Source: 13-2-20CM-68-14 sp046733295 | GTDB lineage: Bacteria; Actinomycetota; Thermoleophilia; Gaiellales; Gaiellaceae | Length of the DNA: 64,000 nucleotides | Assembly: GCA_046733295.1 (NCBI GenBank) | Contig: JBKPOY010000035.1 | Span: forward strand, 3,463 to 67,462 | Direction of reading: 5' to 3' | Part shown: one piece after another, positions 56,772 to 64,000 of the stretch | Layout of the letters: each line of letters opens with the position of its first letter | Numbering within the stretch: the stretch's first letter is position 1 | Position numbers and translations under genes: made by a program | The notes under the pieces: model-generated | Told to the model about the DNA's origin: nothing | Databases searched by the model: none | The model's input: the letters and a program-made list of their open reading frames with translations, nothing else

Positions 56772-57650
56772 TTACTTGCGCGCTGCGACTTTTCGACGGG
56801 AGCCGCCCGCTGAGGCGGCTTTCGTCTTCTTGCCGGAGGACTTCTTCGCTTCGCCCGACTTCTGGGCGTCGGCGACGCTCGCGCGCAGCGCCTCCATCAG
56901 GTCGACCACCGGCGCAGCCGGCTCGACGGGCTCCGGCGCCGTGATCTCCTGGCCGGCGAGCTTGGCCTCGAGAAGCGCCCGGAGATCGCGCCGGTAGTCG
57001 CTCGTCAGCTCCTCGGGATCGAACTCGGCCACGAGGCTGGCGATCACCTGACGCGCGAGCTCCAGCTCGGGCTCCTTGACCTCGACCTCCTGGACGGACT
57101 CCTCGACCTCGGCCTGCGACCGAACATCCTCGGCGAGGAAGAGCGTCTCGAGCGCGAGGGCGTCGCCCTTCGGGCGGATCAGACAGAAATGCTCCGCGCC
57201 CTGGCGAACGAACTTGCCGACCGCCGCCATGCCTGTTTCCTTCATCGCCTCGAGCAGCAGGACGTAGGGGCGCCGCTGCGCGGTCGCCTCCGCGGGCGCG
57301 AGGAAGTAGGTCCTGTCGAAGTAGATCGGGTCGACCTCGCTCGCCTCGACGAACCGGGTGATCTCGATCGTCCGTGAGTCGTCCGCCGTCGAAAGCGCCT
57401 CGAGATCCGCCTCCTCGACGACGACGAACTGGCCCTTCGCGACCTCCCAGCCCTTCACGATCTCGTCGTTCGAGACCTCGCGGTCGTGCTCGGGGCACCA
57501 GCGCTTGTTCTTGATCGGCGTGAGGCACTCGCGATGGAGCATCCGGAACGACACGTCCGACTGACGGGCGGCCGGCTTCGTCGCGAGCGCCATCCCGACG
57601 GGGATGCTGACCAGGCCGAAGCTGATGGATCCGTTCCAGATCGTTCGCAT
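56772..57650 (-). CDS. ku: Ku protein (bacterial non-homologous end joining)
   Basis: Homodimeric ring that binds DNA ends. 292 residues: MRTIWNGSISFGLVSIPVGMALA, SFRMLHRECLTPIKNKRWCPEHDREV, YFDRTYFLAP and LLLEAMKETGMAAVGKFVRQGAEHFCLIRP are typical. The core ends about 240 and is followed by a basic Lys/Ala tail (KKSSGKKTKAASAGGSRRKVAARK) that can bind DNA. ATG 57650 with GGGAG just before. No LigD or polymerase domain gene is in the window, although Ku and LigD are often linked. Confidence 0.96.
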   Translation of the reverse strand: MRTIWNGSISFGLVSIPVGMALATKPAARQSDVSFRMLHRECLTPIKNKRWCPEHDREVSNDEIVKGWEVAKGQFVVVEEADLEALSTADDSRTIEITRFVEASEVDPIYFDRTYFLAPAEATAQRRPYVLLLEAMKETGMAAVGKFVRQGAEHFCLIRPKGDALALETLFLAEDVRSQAEVEESVQEVEVKEPELELARQVIASLVAEFDPEELTSDYRRDLRALLEAKLAGQEITAPEPVEPAAPVVDLMEALRASVADAQKSGEAKKSSGKKTKAASAGGSRRKVAARK

Positions 57651-57671
57651 GGGGCTCCCAATTGTAGAGGG

Positions 57672-59465
57672 ATGCAGGAAGTTCGCCGAATCGGGGCCAA
57701 TCCCTCCGTGAGCGGAGCGACCACGATCCCGCCGGTCCCTAAGCTTGGAAACCTGAGCACGGGAGGGGACAGGACGATCGTTCGCCTCTGGCGGGAGGCG
57801 ACGCAAGCCGGGCGCACGACGCCCGCATATCTCGTGGAGGAGGCGCCCGGGCGCTGGCGCGAGGTCTCCTGGGAGGCGGCCGCAGAAGCGGTGGACGAGC
57901 TGGCCAACGGGCTGCTGGCCCGCGGCGTCCGCAAGGGCGACGCGTTCGGGATCCTCGGCCGGACACGCCTGGAGTGGACGCTGTTCGACTTCGCACTCGC
58001 GCTCGTCGGCGGCGTTACCGCACCGGTCTATCCCAACTCGTCGGCGCGCGAGACGGCCTACGTGCTCGAGCACTCCGAGGCGGTGGGCGTCCTCGTGGAG
58101 GACGCGGGGCAGCGAGGGAAGGTCGAGCCGATCGGCCTCGCCCACGTCTTGACCTACGACAAGCTGGCGGACCTGCGGGCCGAGGGCATCGCCTACGCCC
58201 GCGCGAACCCGGGGGCCCTCGAAGAGGCCTCGGCCGCAATCGCGGAGGACGACCTTTACACCTACATCTACACCTCCGGCACAACCGGCCCGCCGAAGGG
58301 CTGCATGATCCTCCACCGCAACTACTACGAGATGACCTCGTGCATCGAACGGATCGAGGGGCTGGCTCTCGACCGCGACGTGATGCTTCTCTACCTGCCG
58401 CTCGCACACAACTTCGGCCGGCTGATGTCGCTCTGGGGGGCCTATTCAGGGTTCACGATCGCCTTCTGCCCGGATCCGTACGCCGTCGCGGATGCACTGC
58501 CCGAGGTCGAGCCCACCATCCTGCCGAGCGTGCCTCGCGTATACGAGAAGGCTCATACCGCGATCACGACGGCGCTCGAGGAGGCCTCCGGAGTGAAACG
58601 TCGGCTGGGACAGTGGGGCCTCGACGTCGGACGGCGCGTCAGCCCGCTGCGCCAGGCGGGAGAGCCCGTTCCGGCCGGGCTCAGGCTGCGGCATCGGCTC
58701 GCGAACCGGCTCGTCTACGCGAAGGTCAAGAAGCGGTTCGGCGGCCGGCTCCGGATCGGCATCTCGGGCGGCGCGCCGCTCGCGAAGGAGATCGCCGAGT
58801 TCTTCCACGCGCTCGACATCCTCATCCTGGAGGGCTGGGGCCTGACCGAATGCACGACGGCCGCCACGGTCAACCGGCCGCTCAACTACCGGTTCGGCAC
58901 CGTCGGCCCCGCGATGCCCGGCTTCGAGGTCAAGACCGACGGCGACGGGGAGCTCCTCATCCGCAGCGACACGGTCTTCGCCGGCTACTACAAGGACGAG
59001 AAGGCGACGCGCCAGGCGATGGCCGGCGACGGCTGGCTCCGCTCGGGAGACGTCGGGTGGATCGACGCGGACGGCTTCGTGTCGATCACCGACCGCAAGA
59101 AGGACATCATCGTCACCGCCGGCGGCAAGAACCTCGCCCCGCAGAACATCGAGAACGCGCTGAAGATGTCTCGCTACATCTCGCAGGCCCTCGTCGTCGG
59201 CGACCGGCGGCCCTACGTGACCGCGCTGATCACGCTCGACGAGCAGGAGGCGTCGAAGCTCGACGGTGACGCGCACGCCGTCGTCCAGGAGACGGTCGAC
59301 CGGGTCAACGCCGACCTCTCACGGTTCGAGCAGATCAAGAAGTTCACGATCCTCCCGCGCGACTTCAGCGCGGAGGAGGGCGAGGTAACGCCGACGCTGA
59401 AGCTGAAGCGCCGGATCTGCGAGGAGCACTTCGCGGCGGAGATCGAGCGGTTGTACGCGGACTAA
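57672..59465 (+). CDS. Long-chain acyl-CoA synthetase (AMP-forming)
   Basis: 597 residues from ATG 57672 (GTG 57708 is the alternative, as the ribosome site before 57672 is too close). The ANL family motifs are clear: YIYTSGTTGPPKGCMILHRNYYE (P-loop), LEGWGLTECTTAATVN, SGDVGWIDADGFVSITDRKKDIIVTAGGKNLAPQNIE (hinge Asp and Lys region), and TLKLKRR with the C-terminal catalytic Lys. Activates a fatty acid with ATP and CoA. Divergent from Ku, only 21 bases apart. It may feed the acyl-CoA dehydrogenases found elsewhere in the window. Confidence 0.93.
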   Translation: MQEVRRIGANPSVSGATTIPPVPKLGNLSTGGDRTIVRLWREATQAGRTTPAYLVEEAPGRWREVSWEAAAEAVDELANGLLARGVRKGDAFGILGRTRLEWTLFDFALALVGGVTAPVYPNSSARETAYVLEHSEAVGVLVEDAGQRGKVEPIGLAHVLTYDKLADLRAEGIAYARANPGALEEASAAIAEDDLYTYIYTSGTTGPPKGCMILHRNYYEMTSCIERIEGLALDRDVMLLYLPLAHNFGRLMSLWGAYSGFTIAFCPDPYAVADALPEVEPTILPSVPRVYEKAHTAITTALEEASGVKRRLGQWGLDVGRRVSPLRQAGEPVPAGLRLRHRLANRLVYAKVKKRFGGRLRIGISGGAPLAKEIAEFFHALDILILEGWGLTECTTAATVNRPLNYRFGTVGPAMPGFEVKTDGDGELLIRSDTVFAGYYKDEKATRQAMAGDGWLRSGDVGWIDADGFVSITDRKKDIIVTAGGKNLAPQNIENALKMSRYISQALVVGDRRPYVTALITLDEQEASKLDGDAHAVVQETVDRVNADLSRFEQIKKFTILPRDFSAEEGEVTPTLKLKRRICEEHFAAEIERLYAD

Positions 59466-59481
59466 GAACGCTTAGGAGCGC

Positions 59482-59820
59482 GCGCCGACCGGCGGCGTCG
59501 CTCGCGATGCCGCCCTCGAGGCCGTGCCGGCTTTGCCGGTACTGCCGTCTCAAACCGGTTGGCAACGGCGCGTTACGCCCGTTACAGACGACGTGCGCCG
59601 ACCGGCGGCGTCGCTCGCGATGCCGCCCTCAAGGCCGTGCCGGCTTTGCCGGTACTGCCGTCTCAAACCGGTTGGCAAGGGCGCGTTACACCCGTTACAG
59701 GCGACGCGCGCCGACCGGGGCGTCGCTCGCGATGCCGCCCTAAAAGGCCGTGCCGGCTTTGCCGGTACGGCCGTCTAAACCCGGTTGGCAACGGCGCGTT
59801 ACGCCCGTTACAGACGACGC
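59482..59820. repeat. Three-unit tandem repeat, period 113 bp, including the NlpC/P60 gene 3' end
   Basis: Copies begin at 59482, 59595 and 59708; the fourth copy of the starting motif GCGCCGA falls at 59821, within the coding end of the NlpC gene. Each copy contains CTCGCGATGCCGCCCT, a GCCGGC-TTT-GCCGGT hairpin, AACCCGGTTGGCAA or its variant, and a version of the gene's last codons (reverse complement of GCGCGTCGTCTGTAA). The copies have diverged by small changes but keep the exact 113-base period. Confidence 0.9.
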
Positions 59821-60953
59821 GCGCCGACGTACGTCGATGCGTACCAGCCGGTCATGCTGGAGATCTTGACGACGTCGCCGGTGTGCGGCGAATGGATGAA
59901 GCTGCCGCCGCCGACGTAGATCCCGACGTGGCCGAGCCCGTCGAAGAAGACGAGGTCGCCGGCCTGAAGGTCACCACGTGAAACGGGCGAGCCGGCGCCG
60001 TACTGGGCATACGAGCTGTGCGGCAACGACACGCCCACCTGGCCGTAGACGTACATCACGAAGCCTGAGCAGTCGAAGCCCGACGGCGATGCCCCGCCCC
60101 AGACGTACGGGGTACCGAGGTAGCGCATCGCGATTCCCACGACGCCGCCGTGGGTCGCCGGTGGCGCCGGCCCCACCGGCGCCGGCGACGTCACGGAGTC
60201 GACTGCGCTCGACAGCGTCTGCGGCGCGGATTGCTGCTGGGCGACGCGCTGTGCGAGCTGGCGGCGGAGCTCGGCCTGGCGGGCCGCCTCCTGCTGCTGC
60301 AGCTGCTGGATCTGGCCGCGGATCGAGGACAGGAGCGCCCGACGTGCCGAGAGCTGGCTCTCGATGGACGAGCGGGCCTCTGCGCGCTCGCGAACGAGGG
60401 AGGCGGCCTCGGCGCGCGCGTGCTTGAGCCGAACCTCACGAGCCTTCACCTGGTCGTTGAACTGGTCCGCCTGTCCGTGGACCAGCGAGTCCTGCGCCGA
60501 GATCCTGTTCACCGTGTCGAACCGGTTGACGAGGTCGTCGAGGCTCGTCGCACCCAAGAGCACCTCGAGCTCGTTGTCGTTGCCCGAGGTTGTGTACAGC
60601 GAGACGACGCGCCGGGCGAGCGTGTCGCGGGCCCGGCCGAGGCTCTTCTTCGAGATCTTCAGCTGTGCGTGGTTCTCCTTCAAATCGGCACGCACGCGGT
60701 TCAGCTTCGTGGTCGCGAAGTTGTACGCCTCGATCGCGCGCTCGAGGCTCGAATCGAGCTGCTGCACCTGGTTCATGACACTCTGCGCCTCGGCCTGCTT
60801 GGACGCGATCGAGGGGTCGCCAAGGGCAGGCGTCACGGAAAGCAGAGCCGCGAAGCACGAGAAAATGACTGCCGGCGCCGTACGTCTGATCAAGCGGCGA
60901 ACTGTTCCGGTCGCTGGGCTCGATCGGCGCCCCGGGAGGGGCCGGTTCGTCAC
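59808..60953 (-). CDS. NlpC/P60 family peptidoglycan endopeptidase with coiled-coil N-terminus
   Basis: 381 residues; a signal or anchor segment (VIFSCFAALLSVTPALG) precedes a long coiled coil (about 50-230) and a Pro-rich linker. The NlpC/P60 domain (about 265-381) has YLGTPYVWGGASPSGFDCSGFVMYVYGQVG (catalytic Cys), GDLVFFDGLGHVGIYVGGGSFIHSPHTGD (catalytic His and the third residue). RipA/CwlO-like wall hydrolases have this layout. GTG 60953; it is divergent from the 3D-domain gene. The gene end (YVGARRL and stop) is part of the tandem repeat. Confidence 0.92.
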   Translation of the reverse strand: MTNRPLPGRRSSPATGTVRRLIRRTAPAVIFSCFAALLSVTPALGDPSIASKQAEAQSVMNQVQQLDSSLERAIEAYNFATTKLNRVRADLKENHAQLKISKKSLGRARDTLARRVVSLYTTSGNDNELEVLLGATSLDDLVNRFDTVNRISAQDSLVHGQADQFNDQVKAREVRLKHARAEAASLVRERAEARSSIESQLSARRALLSSIRGQIQQLQQQEAARQAELRRQLAQRVAQQQSAPQTLSSAVDSVTSPAPVGPAPPATHGGVVGIAMRYLGTPYVWGGASPSGFDCSGFVMYVYGQVGVSLPHSSYAQYGAGSPVSRGDLQAGDLVFFDGLGHVGIYVGGGSFIHSPHTGDVVKISSMTGWYASTYVGARRL

Positions 60954-61067
60954 GAGTTCGGCACCCTAGCAACCACATCGGACAGCCGCAAGCGGCGCGC
61001 CGAGCCACACGCTCCATTTGTAAACGCGCCGACTCGTCCTGCAAACCGTTTGGTAGGTTCCCGCGTC

Positions 61068-62090
61068 GTGCCGGGGGACCTAACCACGCGGCGAGGCCCC
61101 ATCCTGGCCCTTGCCGCCTGCTTCATCGTTGCCGTGGCGCTGCCGACGAGAGGGAGCGGCTCCCCCTCCACCCTCAGACAGCAGGCGCAGGAGCTGAGCC
61201 AGGAAAACAGCGTCCTTACGACCCGCTCACGCGCCGCCGTCCTGACGCTGTATGCGCTCGACAGCAAGCTCGCCCGTACCCGGGCCGAGCTCGCGACGTT
61301 GCAGGCCGAGACCACGAAGCTGAGCCGTCAGCGGGCCCGGACGAAGCAGCAGCTCGGGGTGGCGCGCAGTACCTTCACGGCCTCCCAGCGACACCTGGCC
61401 GACCGGCTGCGCAGCGTCTACGAGCAGGGGGACTCCGACCCGCTGGCGATCGTGCTCGGCGCGAGGACGCTCGACGACGCGCTGTCGGGCCTCGAGACCG
61501 TGGACGCAGCTGCGGCCACCGACCGGAACGTCGTCAGGCAGGCCCGCGAGAGCCGTGCCGCCTACGAGAAGCTGCAGCGGCGGCTCGCCGAGCGAGCCCG
61601 GAGGCTGGCGCGCCTCCAGGCGAGCCTGCAGGCCTCCGCGAGCGCGCTCTCGTCCGCACGGGCCGAGCGCGTCTCGTACATCCAGCAAGTGGCCGCGCAG
61701 CGCAGCCTGAACGCGTCGCAGATCGGCTCGCTCGAGTCCCAGGCGCAGGAGATCCAGGCCCGGGCTCAGGCGATTGCCGTCCAGCAGACTGCTGCGCCCA
61801 CGACCGGGTCCGTGCCCGTTGCGGCCGAGGGACGGACGCTGACGGTGACCGCGACCGCCTACACCCTGAGTGGCCGCACCGCGACGGGGGCGCCCGTGGG
61901 CTACGGGATCGTCGCCGTCGACCCGAATGTAATCCCGCTCGGCACGAGCCTCTCGATCCCGGGCTACGGCGATGGTGTAGCGGCCGACACGGGCGGGGCG
62001 ATCCAGGGAGCGGTGATCGACCTCTGGTTCCCGACGGCCGCGTCCGCTGGGGCGTGGGGCCGCCGCACGGTAACGATCACGCTCCACTAG
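61068..62090 (+). CDS. Coiled-coil protein with C-terminal 3D domain
   Basis: 340 residues from GTG 61068. A membrane or signal helix (ILALAACFIVAVALPTRGSG) and a coiled coil (about 40-240, including LADRLRSVYEQGDSDPLAIVLGARTLDDALSGLETVDA, a segment like the one in the neighbouring NlpC gene) precede the 3D domain: TVTATAYTLSGRTATGAPVGYGIVAVDPNVIPLGTSLSIPGYGDGVAADTGGAIQGAVIDLWFP, with the three conserved Asp. 3D proteins include MltA-like and YabE/Rpf-like wall lytic enzymes. The shared coiled-coil design with the divergent NlpC gene suggests a common partner (inference). Confidence 0.88.
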   Translation: MPGDLTTRRGPILALAACFIVAVALPTRGSGSPSTLRQQAQELSQENSVLTTRSRAAVLTLYALDSKLARTRAELATLQAETTKLSRQRARTKQQLGVARSTFTASQRHLADRLRSVYEQGDSDPLAIVLGARTLDDALSGLETVDAAAATDRNVVRQARESRAAYEKLQRRLAERARRLARLQASLQASASALSSARAERVSYIQQVAAQRSLNASQIGSLESQAQEIQARAQAIAVQQTAAPTTGSVPVAAEGRTLTVTATAYTLSGRTATGAPVGYGIVAVDPNVIPLGTSLSIPGYGDGVAADTGGAIQGAVIDLWFPTAASAGAWGRRTVTITLH

Positions 62091-62131
62091 AATTCCGCCG
62101 CAACTTCCCCTGCAGCCGAGGGAGGGGTGGA

Positions 62132-62818
62132 GTGACCGAATTCCTCGAGTCGACCGAGGCGCCCCAGAGGGTGGAGCGCCCGCGCGTGCTGCTGGTCGAC
62201 GACCACGATCTGTTCCGCACGGGTCTGCGCAACCTCCTCGAGGAGGAGGGCGTCGACGTCGTGGGAGAAGCCGCCGCGGGCGAGGACGCGCTCCGCTTCG
62301 TCCGCGAGCTTCAGCCGGACGTCGTCGTCATGGACCTGAACATGCCGGGCATGAACGGCGTCGAGGCGACGAAGCGCATCGTCTCGCACGCGCCCCTGAC
62401 CCGCGTCGTGGTACTGACGATCTCCGACCAAGACGCGGACGTGATGGATGCGATCTTCGCGGGCGCCTGTGGGTATCTGCTCAAGGACGCCTCGATCGAG
62501 GACGTGATGCGAGGGATCCAGTCGGCCGCGATCGGCGAGTCGCTCATCTCGCCCACGATCGCCGGCAAGGTCCTCGAACGCGTGCGAGCCTCCAGCGCGT
62601 CACCCGACGCGGCCGAGGCGATCAGGGCCGAGCTGTCCGAGCGCGAGATCGAGGTGCTGAAGCTGATCGCCAACGGGAAGGACAACGCGCAGATCGCCGC
62701 CGACCTGCACATCAGCCCGAAGACGGTCAAGAATCACATCTCGAACATCCTCATGAAGCTGCAGATCGAGAACCGCATCCAGGCGGCTGTGTATGCGGTT
62801 CGCAGCGGGATCGTCTAG
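62132..62818 (+). CDS. LuxR/NarL-type response regulator
   Basis: 228 residues. Receiver domain with the full acidic pair VLLVDDHDLFRTGL, the acceptor Asp in VVVMDLNMPGMNG, and Lys in GYLLKDASIEDV. The output domain LSEREIEVLKLIANGKDNAQIAADLHISPKTVKNHISNILMKL is a LuxR-type helix-turn-helix. GTG 62132 with GGAGGGG (62121-62127) upstream. It lies just behind the 3D-domain gene, so it may control wall genes, though no histidine kinase is nearby. Unlike the 2752 regulator, all phosphorylation residues are intact. Confidence 0.93.
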   Translation: MTEFLESTEAPQRVERPRVLLVDDHDLFRTGLRNLLEEEGVDVVGEAAAGEDALRFVRELQPDVVVMDLNMPGMNGVEATKRIVSHAPLTRVVVLTISDQDADVMDAIFAGACGYLLKDASIEDVMRGIQSAAIGESLISPTIAGKVLERVRASSASPDAAEAIRAELSEREIEVLKLIANGKDNAQIAADLHISPKTVKNHISNILMKLQIENRIQAAVYAVRSGIV

Positions 62819-63141
62819 GCGGCGGCCGAGACGCGGCGGCGGGCCGCGGCGAGCAGCCCGCGCAGGTGCTTCAGATCTCCGGACGCACGGCTGAGGCGTA
62901 GCGAGAGCTCGCTCAGCTCGTCAGTCCTTGCGTCGGCGTCGCTGACCTGAGAGGCGACCTTGCCGATCTTCCGCTCCAGCCTCAACCGCTCCGCCTCGAG
63001 CGAGAGGGCTTGCGCATAGCCGTCCGTGAGAGTGCGCTCCAGGCGGGCGCGGGTCACGTCGTCACCGGCCGGCGGGCCGTCGATGAGCGCTCCCAGCTCG
63101 CCACACAGGGTGCCGAAATCGATCGCCGCGGTCATAGGCAT
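62815..63141 (-). CDS. Short coiled-coil protein, function unknown
   Basis: 108 residues; helical from end to end, e.g. LERTLTDGYAQALSLEAERLRLERKIGKVASQVSDADARTDELSELSLRLSRASGDLKHLRGLLAAARRR. It begins MPMTAAIDFGTLCGELGALIDG. It overlaps the response regulator by four bases at the 3' end. ATG 63141 or 63135. No family recognised; the pattern would fit a scaffold or a partner of a signalling protein. Confidence 0.7.
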   Translation of the reverse strand: MPMTAAIDFGTLCGELGALIDGPPAGDDVTRARLERTLTDGYAQALSLEAERLRLERKIGKVASQVSDADARTDELSELSLRLSRASGDLKHLRGLLAAARRRVSAAA

Positions 63142-63257
63142 CGAAACCGATTATCCCGCCGAAATTGTGGTTCTTCATGGGCCGCTCGGCCCATCTTCGA
63201 TCCCCGGACGGCCCATGGGCGCTTGACCGGGCGGCCGCTCGTTCGAACAATGCAGCG

Positions 63258-64000
63258 ATGCGCAGGGGGATCGCAGCCGTCCTTGCCGCGGCTGCAATCG
63301 GCGCCGGACTCGTTGCGGAGGCCGTCGGCTCGTCGAGTGCGCGGCCGCTCTCGGTGCGGCTCGCGCGGGCGCTCGCGGTTCCCCATGTGCCCGCCTCGCA
63401 GTCCGGGGCGTACGCCTTCGACCTGGCGACCGGAACGGCCGTCTTCTCGCGCAACGGCGGCAAGTCGCTCGTTCCTGCCTCGAACGAGAAGCTCGCGATC
63501 ACCTACGCCGCCCTCCAGTCGTTCGGCCCGGATCACCAGATCGAGACCGACGTGCTCGGCGAGGGCGATCTGGTCGGGACGACCTGGCACGGCTCGATCG
63601 TGTTGCAGGGCCACGGCGACCCGACGCTCAGCGGAACGGACCTGACCTGGCTCGCCCGCCAAGTGCGCGCAGCCGGAATCCGTACGGTCGCCGGGCCGGT
63701 GATGGGCGACGAGTCGTTCTTCGACTCCCGGCGGACGGGCCCGGGCTGGAAGCCGTCGTTCTACATCAACGAGTCGGCGCCGCTCTCCGCGCTGACGGTC
63801 GACCGCACCTGGTTCCGGCACCGGCACTCCCCCGTTCCGGCCCTCGCCGCAGCTTCGCTCTTCAAGGACACGCTCCGTCGGAACGGCGTGATGGTGACGG
63901 GCAGGGCACTCGTCGGCAGGGCCGGCGAGGCTGCAGAGCCGCTGGGGCACGTGCTCTCGCCCCCGCTCGCGCGGATCGTCCGGTTCATGGACCGGGAGAG
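63258..64000 (+). CDS. dacB: D-alanyl-D-alanine carboxypeptidase/endopeptidase, PBP4 (DacB) type, cut by window edge
   Basis: 247 codons of the N-terminal part. A signal peptide (MRRGIAAVLAAAAIGAGLVAEAVG) precedes the catalytic Ser-x-x-Lys motif in PASNEKLAITYAAL (Ser and Lys of SNEK). YAFDLATGTAVFSRNGGKSLVPASNEK and IVLQGHGDPTLSG are typical of the class C, DacB-like enzymes, whose inserted domains follow. The SxN and KTG motifs lie outside the window. ATG 63258. With the NlpC and 3D genes it completes a cell-wall-remodelling neighbourhood. Confidence 0.92.
   Translation, partial: MRRGIAAVLAAAAIGAGLVAEAVGSSSARPLSVRLARALAVPHVPASQSGAYAFDLATGTAVFSRNGGKSLVPASNEKLAITYAALQSFGPDHQIETDVLGEGDLVGTTWHGSIVLQGHGDPTLSGTDLTWLARQVRAAGIRTVAGPVMGDESFFDSRRTGPGWKPSFYINESAPLSALTVDRTWFRHRHSPVPALAAASLFKDTLRRNGVMVTGRALVGRAGEAAEPLGHVLSPPLARIVRFMDRE

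Noticed and set aside
59482..59820. CRISPR-like array
   Set aside because: Direct repeats of 113 bp lie head to tail without short constant repeats and variable spacers, and no cas gene is present.
59507..59981. Overlapping plus-strand open frames within the tandem repeat
   Set aside because: Their repeated translations merely follow the 113-bp DNA repeat and the antisense of the NlpC gene.
1..64000. Prophage, integrase, transposase or plasmid-type genes
   Set aside because: None of the supported reading frames shows integrase, transposase, terminase, capsid or replication-protein motifs.

Overview
The window looks like a chromosomal segment of a high-G+C actinobacterium, most likely class Thermoleophilia (Gaiellales/Solirubrobacterales-like). 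Reasons: very high G+C by eye; a DUF2469-type protein; the gene order tilS-hpt-ftsH-(methyltransferase)-folP-folB-folK; GreA/LysS/DusB/CoaX neighbours; GNAT proteins with a DUF4081-like half; Ku; VanW and L,D-transpeptidase wall enzymes. The assignment is an inference; no rRNA is present. Genes are tightly packed, with many 4-base stop/start overlaps (ATGA, GTGA) and many antiparallel overlaps. I see no phage, insertion sequence or CRISPR array.

Layout. 1-649: 5' part of clpC (minus). 1130-18525: a large exopolysaccharide locus. It holds a Wzz/BY-kinase, an atypical NarL-type regulator, a receiver-like partner, an initiating sugar-phosphate transferase, a Wzy-like polymerase, a Wzx-like flippase, three glycosyltransferases, an AlgD/UDP-glucose-dehydrogenase-type enzyme, a secreted polysaccharide lyase, a heparinase II/III-family protein, an AsnB-type amidotransferase and an NDP-sugar epimerase. 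Together they suggest a uronate-containing surface polymer with its own trimming enzymes. 18538-30832: housekeeping (lysS, greA, dusB, coaX, DUF2469, folK, folP, folB, ftsH, hpt, tilS) with a secreted subtilase inserted on the opposite strand. 30902-41593: mixed genes (GNAT, purine nucleoside phosphorylase, diacylglycerol-kinase-like protein, L,D-transpeptidase, sirtuin, thioesterase, VanW, acyl-CoA dehydrogenase, enolase-superfamily enzyme, secreted repeat protein).

41666-49143: an O-antigen-ligase-like protein, a second acyl-CoA dehydrogenase with a PPOX-type oxidoreductase, and a two-gene cassette (a short NHLP/Os1348-like peptide plus a heme-oxygenase-like diiron-type enzyme) with its own promoter. 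A 1037-residue zinc-ribbon/cyclase/AAA/TPR regulator follows. 49183-57650: TetR-MFS-cupin operon, HAD hydrolase and antibiotic kinase-like gene, MFS exporter, CoA-binding protein, DoxX, tRNA-Pro(CGG), alpha/beta hydrolase, a structured RNA with an intrinsic terminator ahead of a mini-protein, and Ku. 57672-64000: acyl-CoA synthetase, a 113-bp tandem repeat, then a cell-wall group (NlpC/P60 endopeptidase, 3D-domain protein, LuxR-type response regulator, PBP4-type carboxypeptidase, cut by the window end).

Most notable: (i) the NHLP-like peptide plus diiron-type enzyme pair at 45016-46055, which could be a small peptide-modification system; (ii) four genes whose coding frame begins upstream of any ATG/GTG/TTG, exactly at the upstream stop codon (CTGA twice, ATTAG, GTTAG), suggesting termination-coupled initiation at near-cognate codons or sequence errors; (iii) a structured leader or sRNA at 56473-56569; (iv) two different 112-113-bp tandem arrays, each including the 3' end of the adjacent gene.
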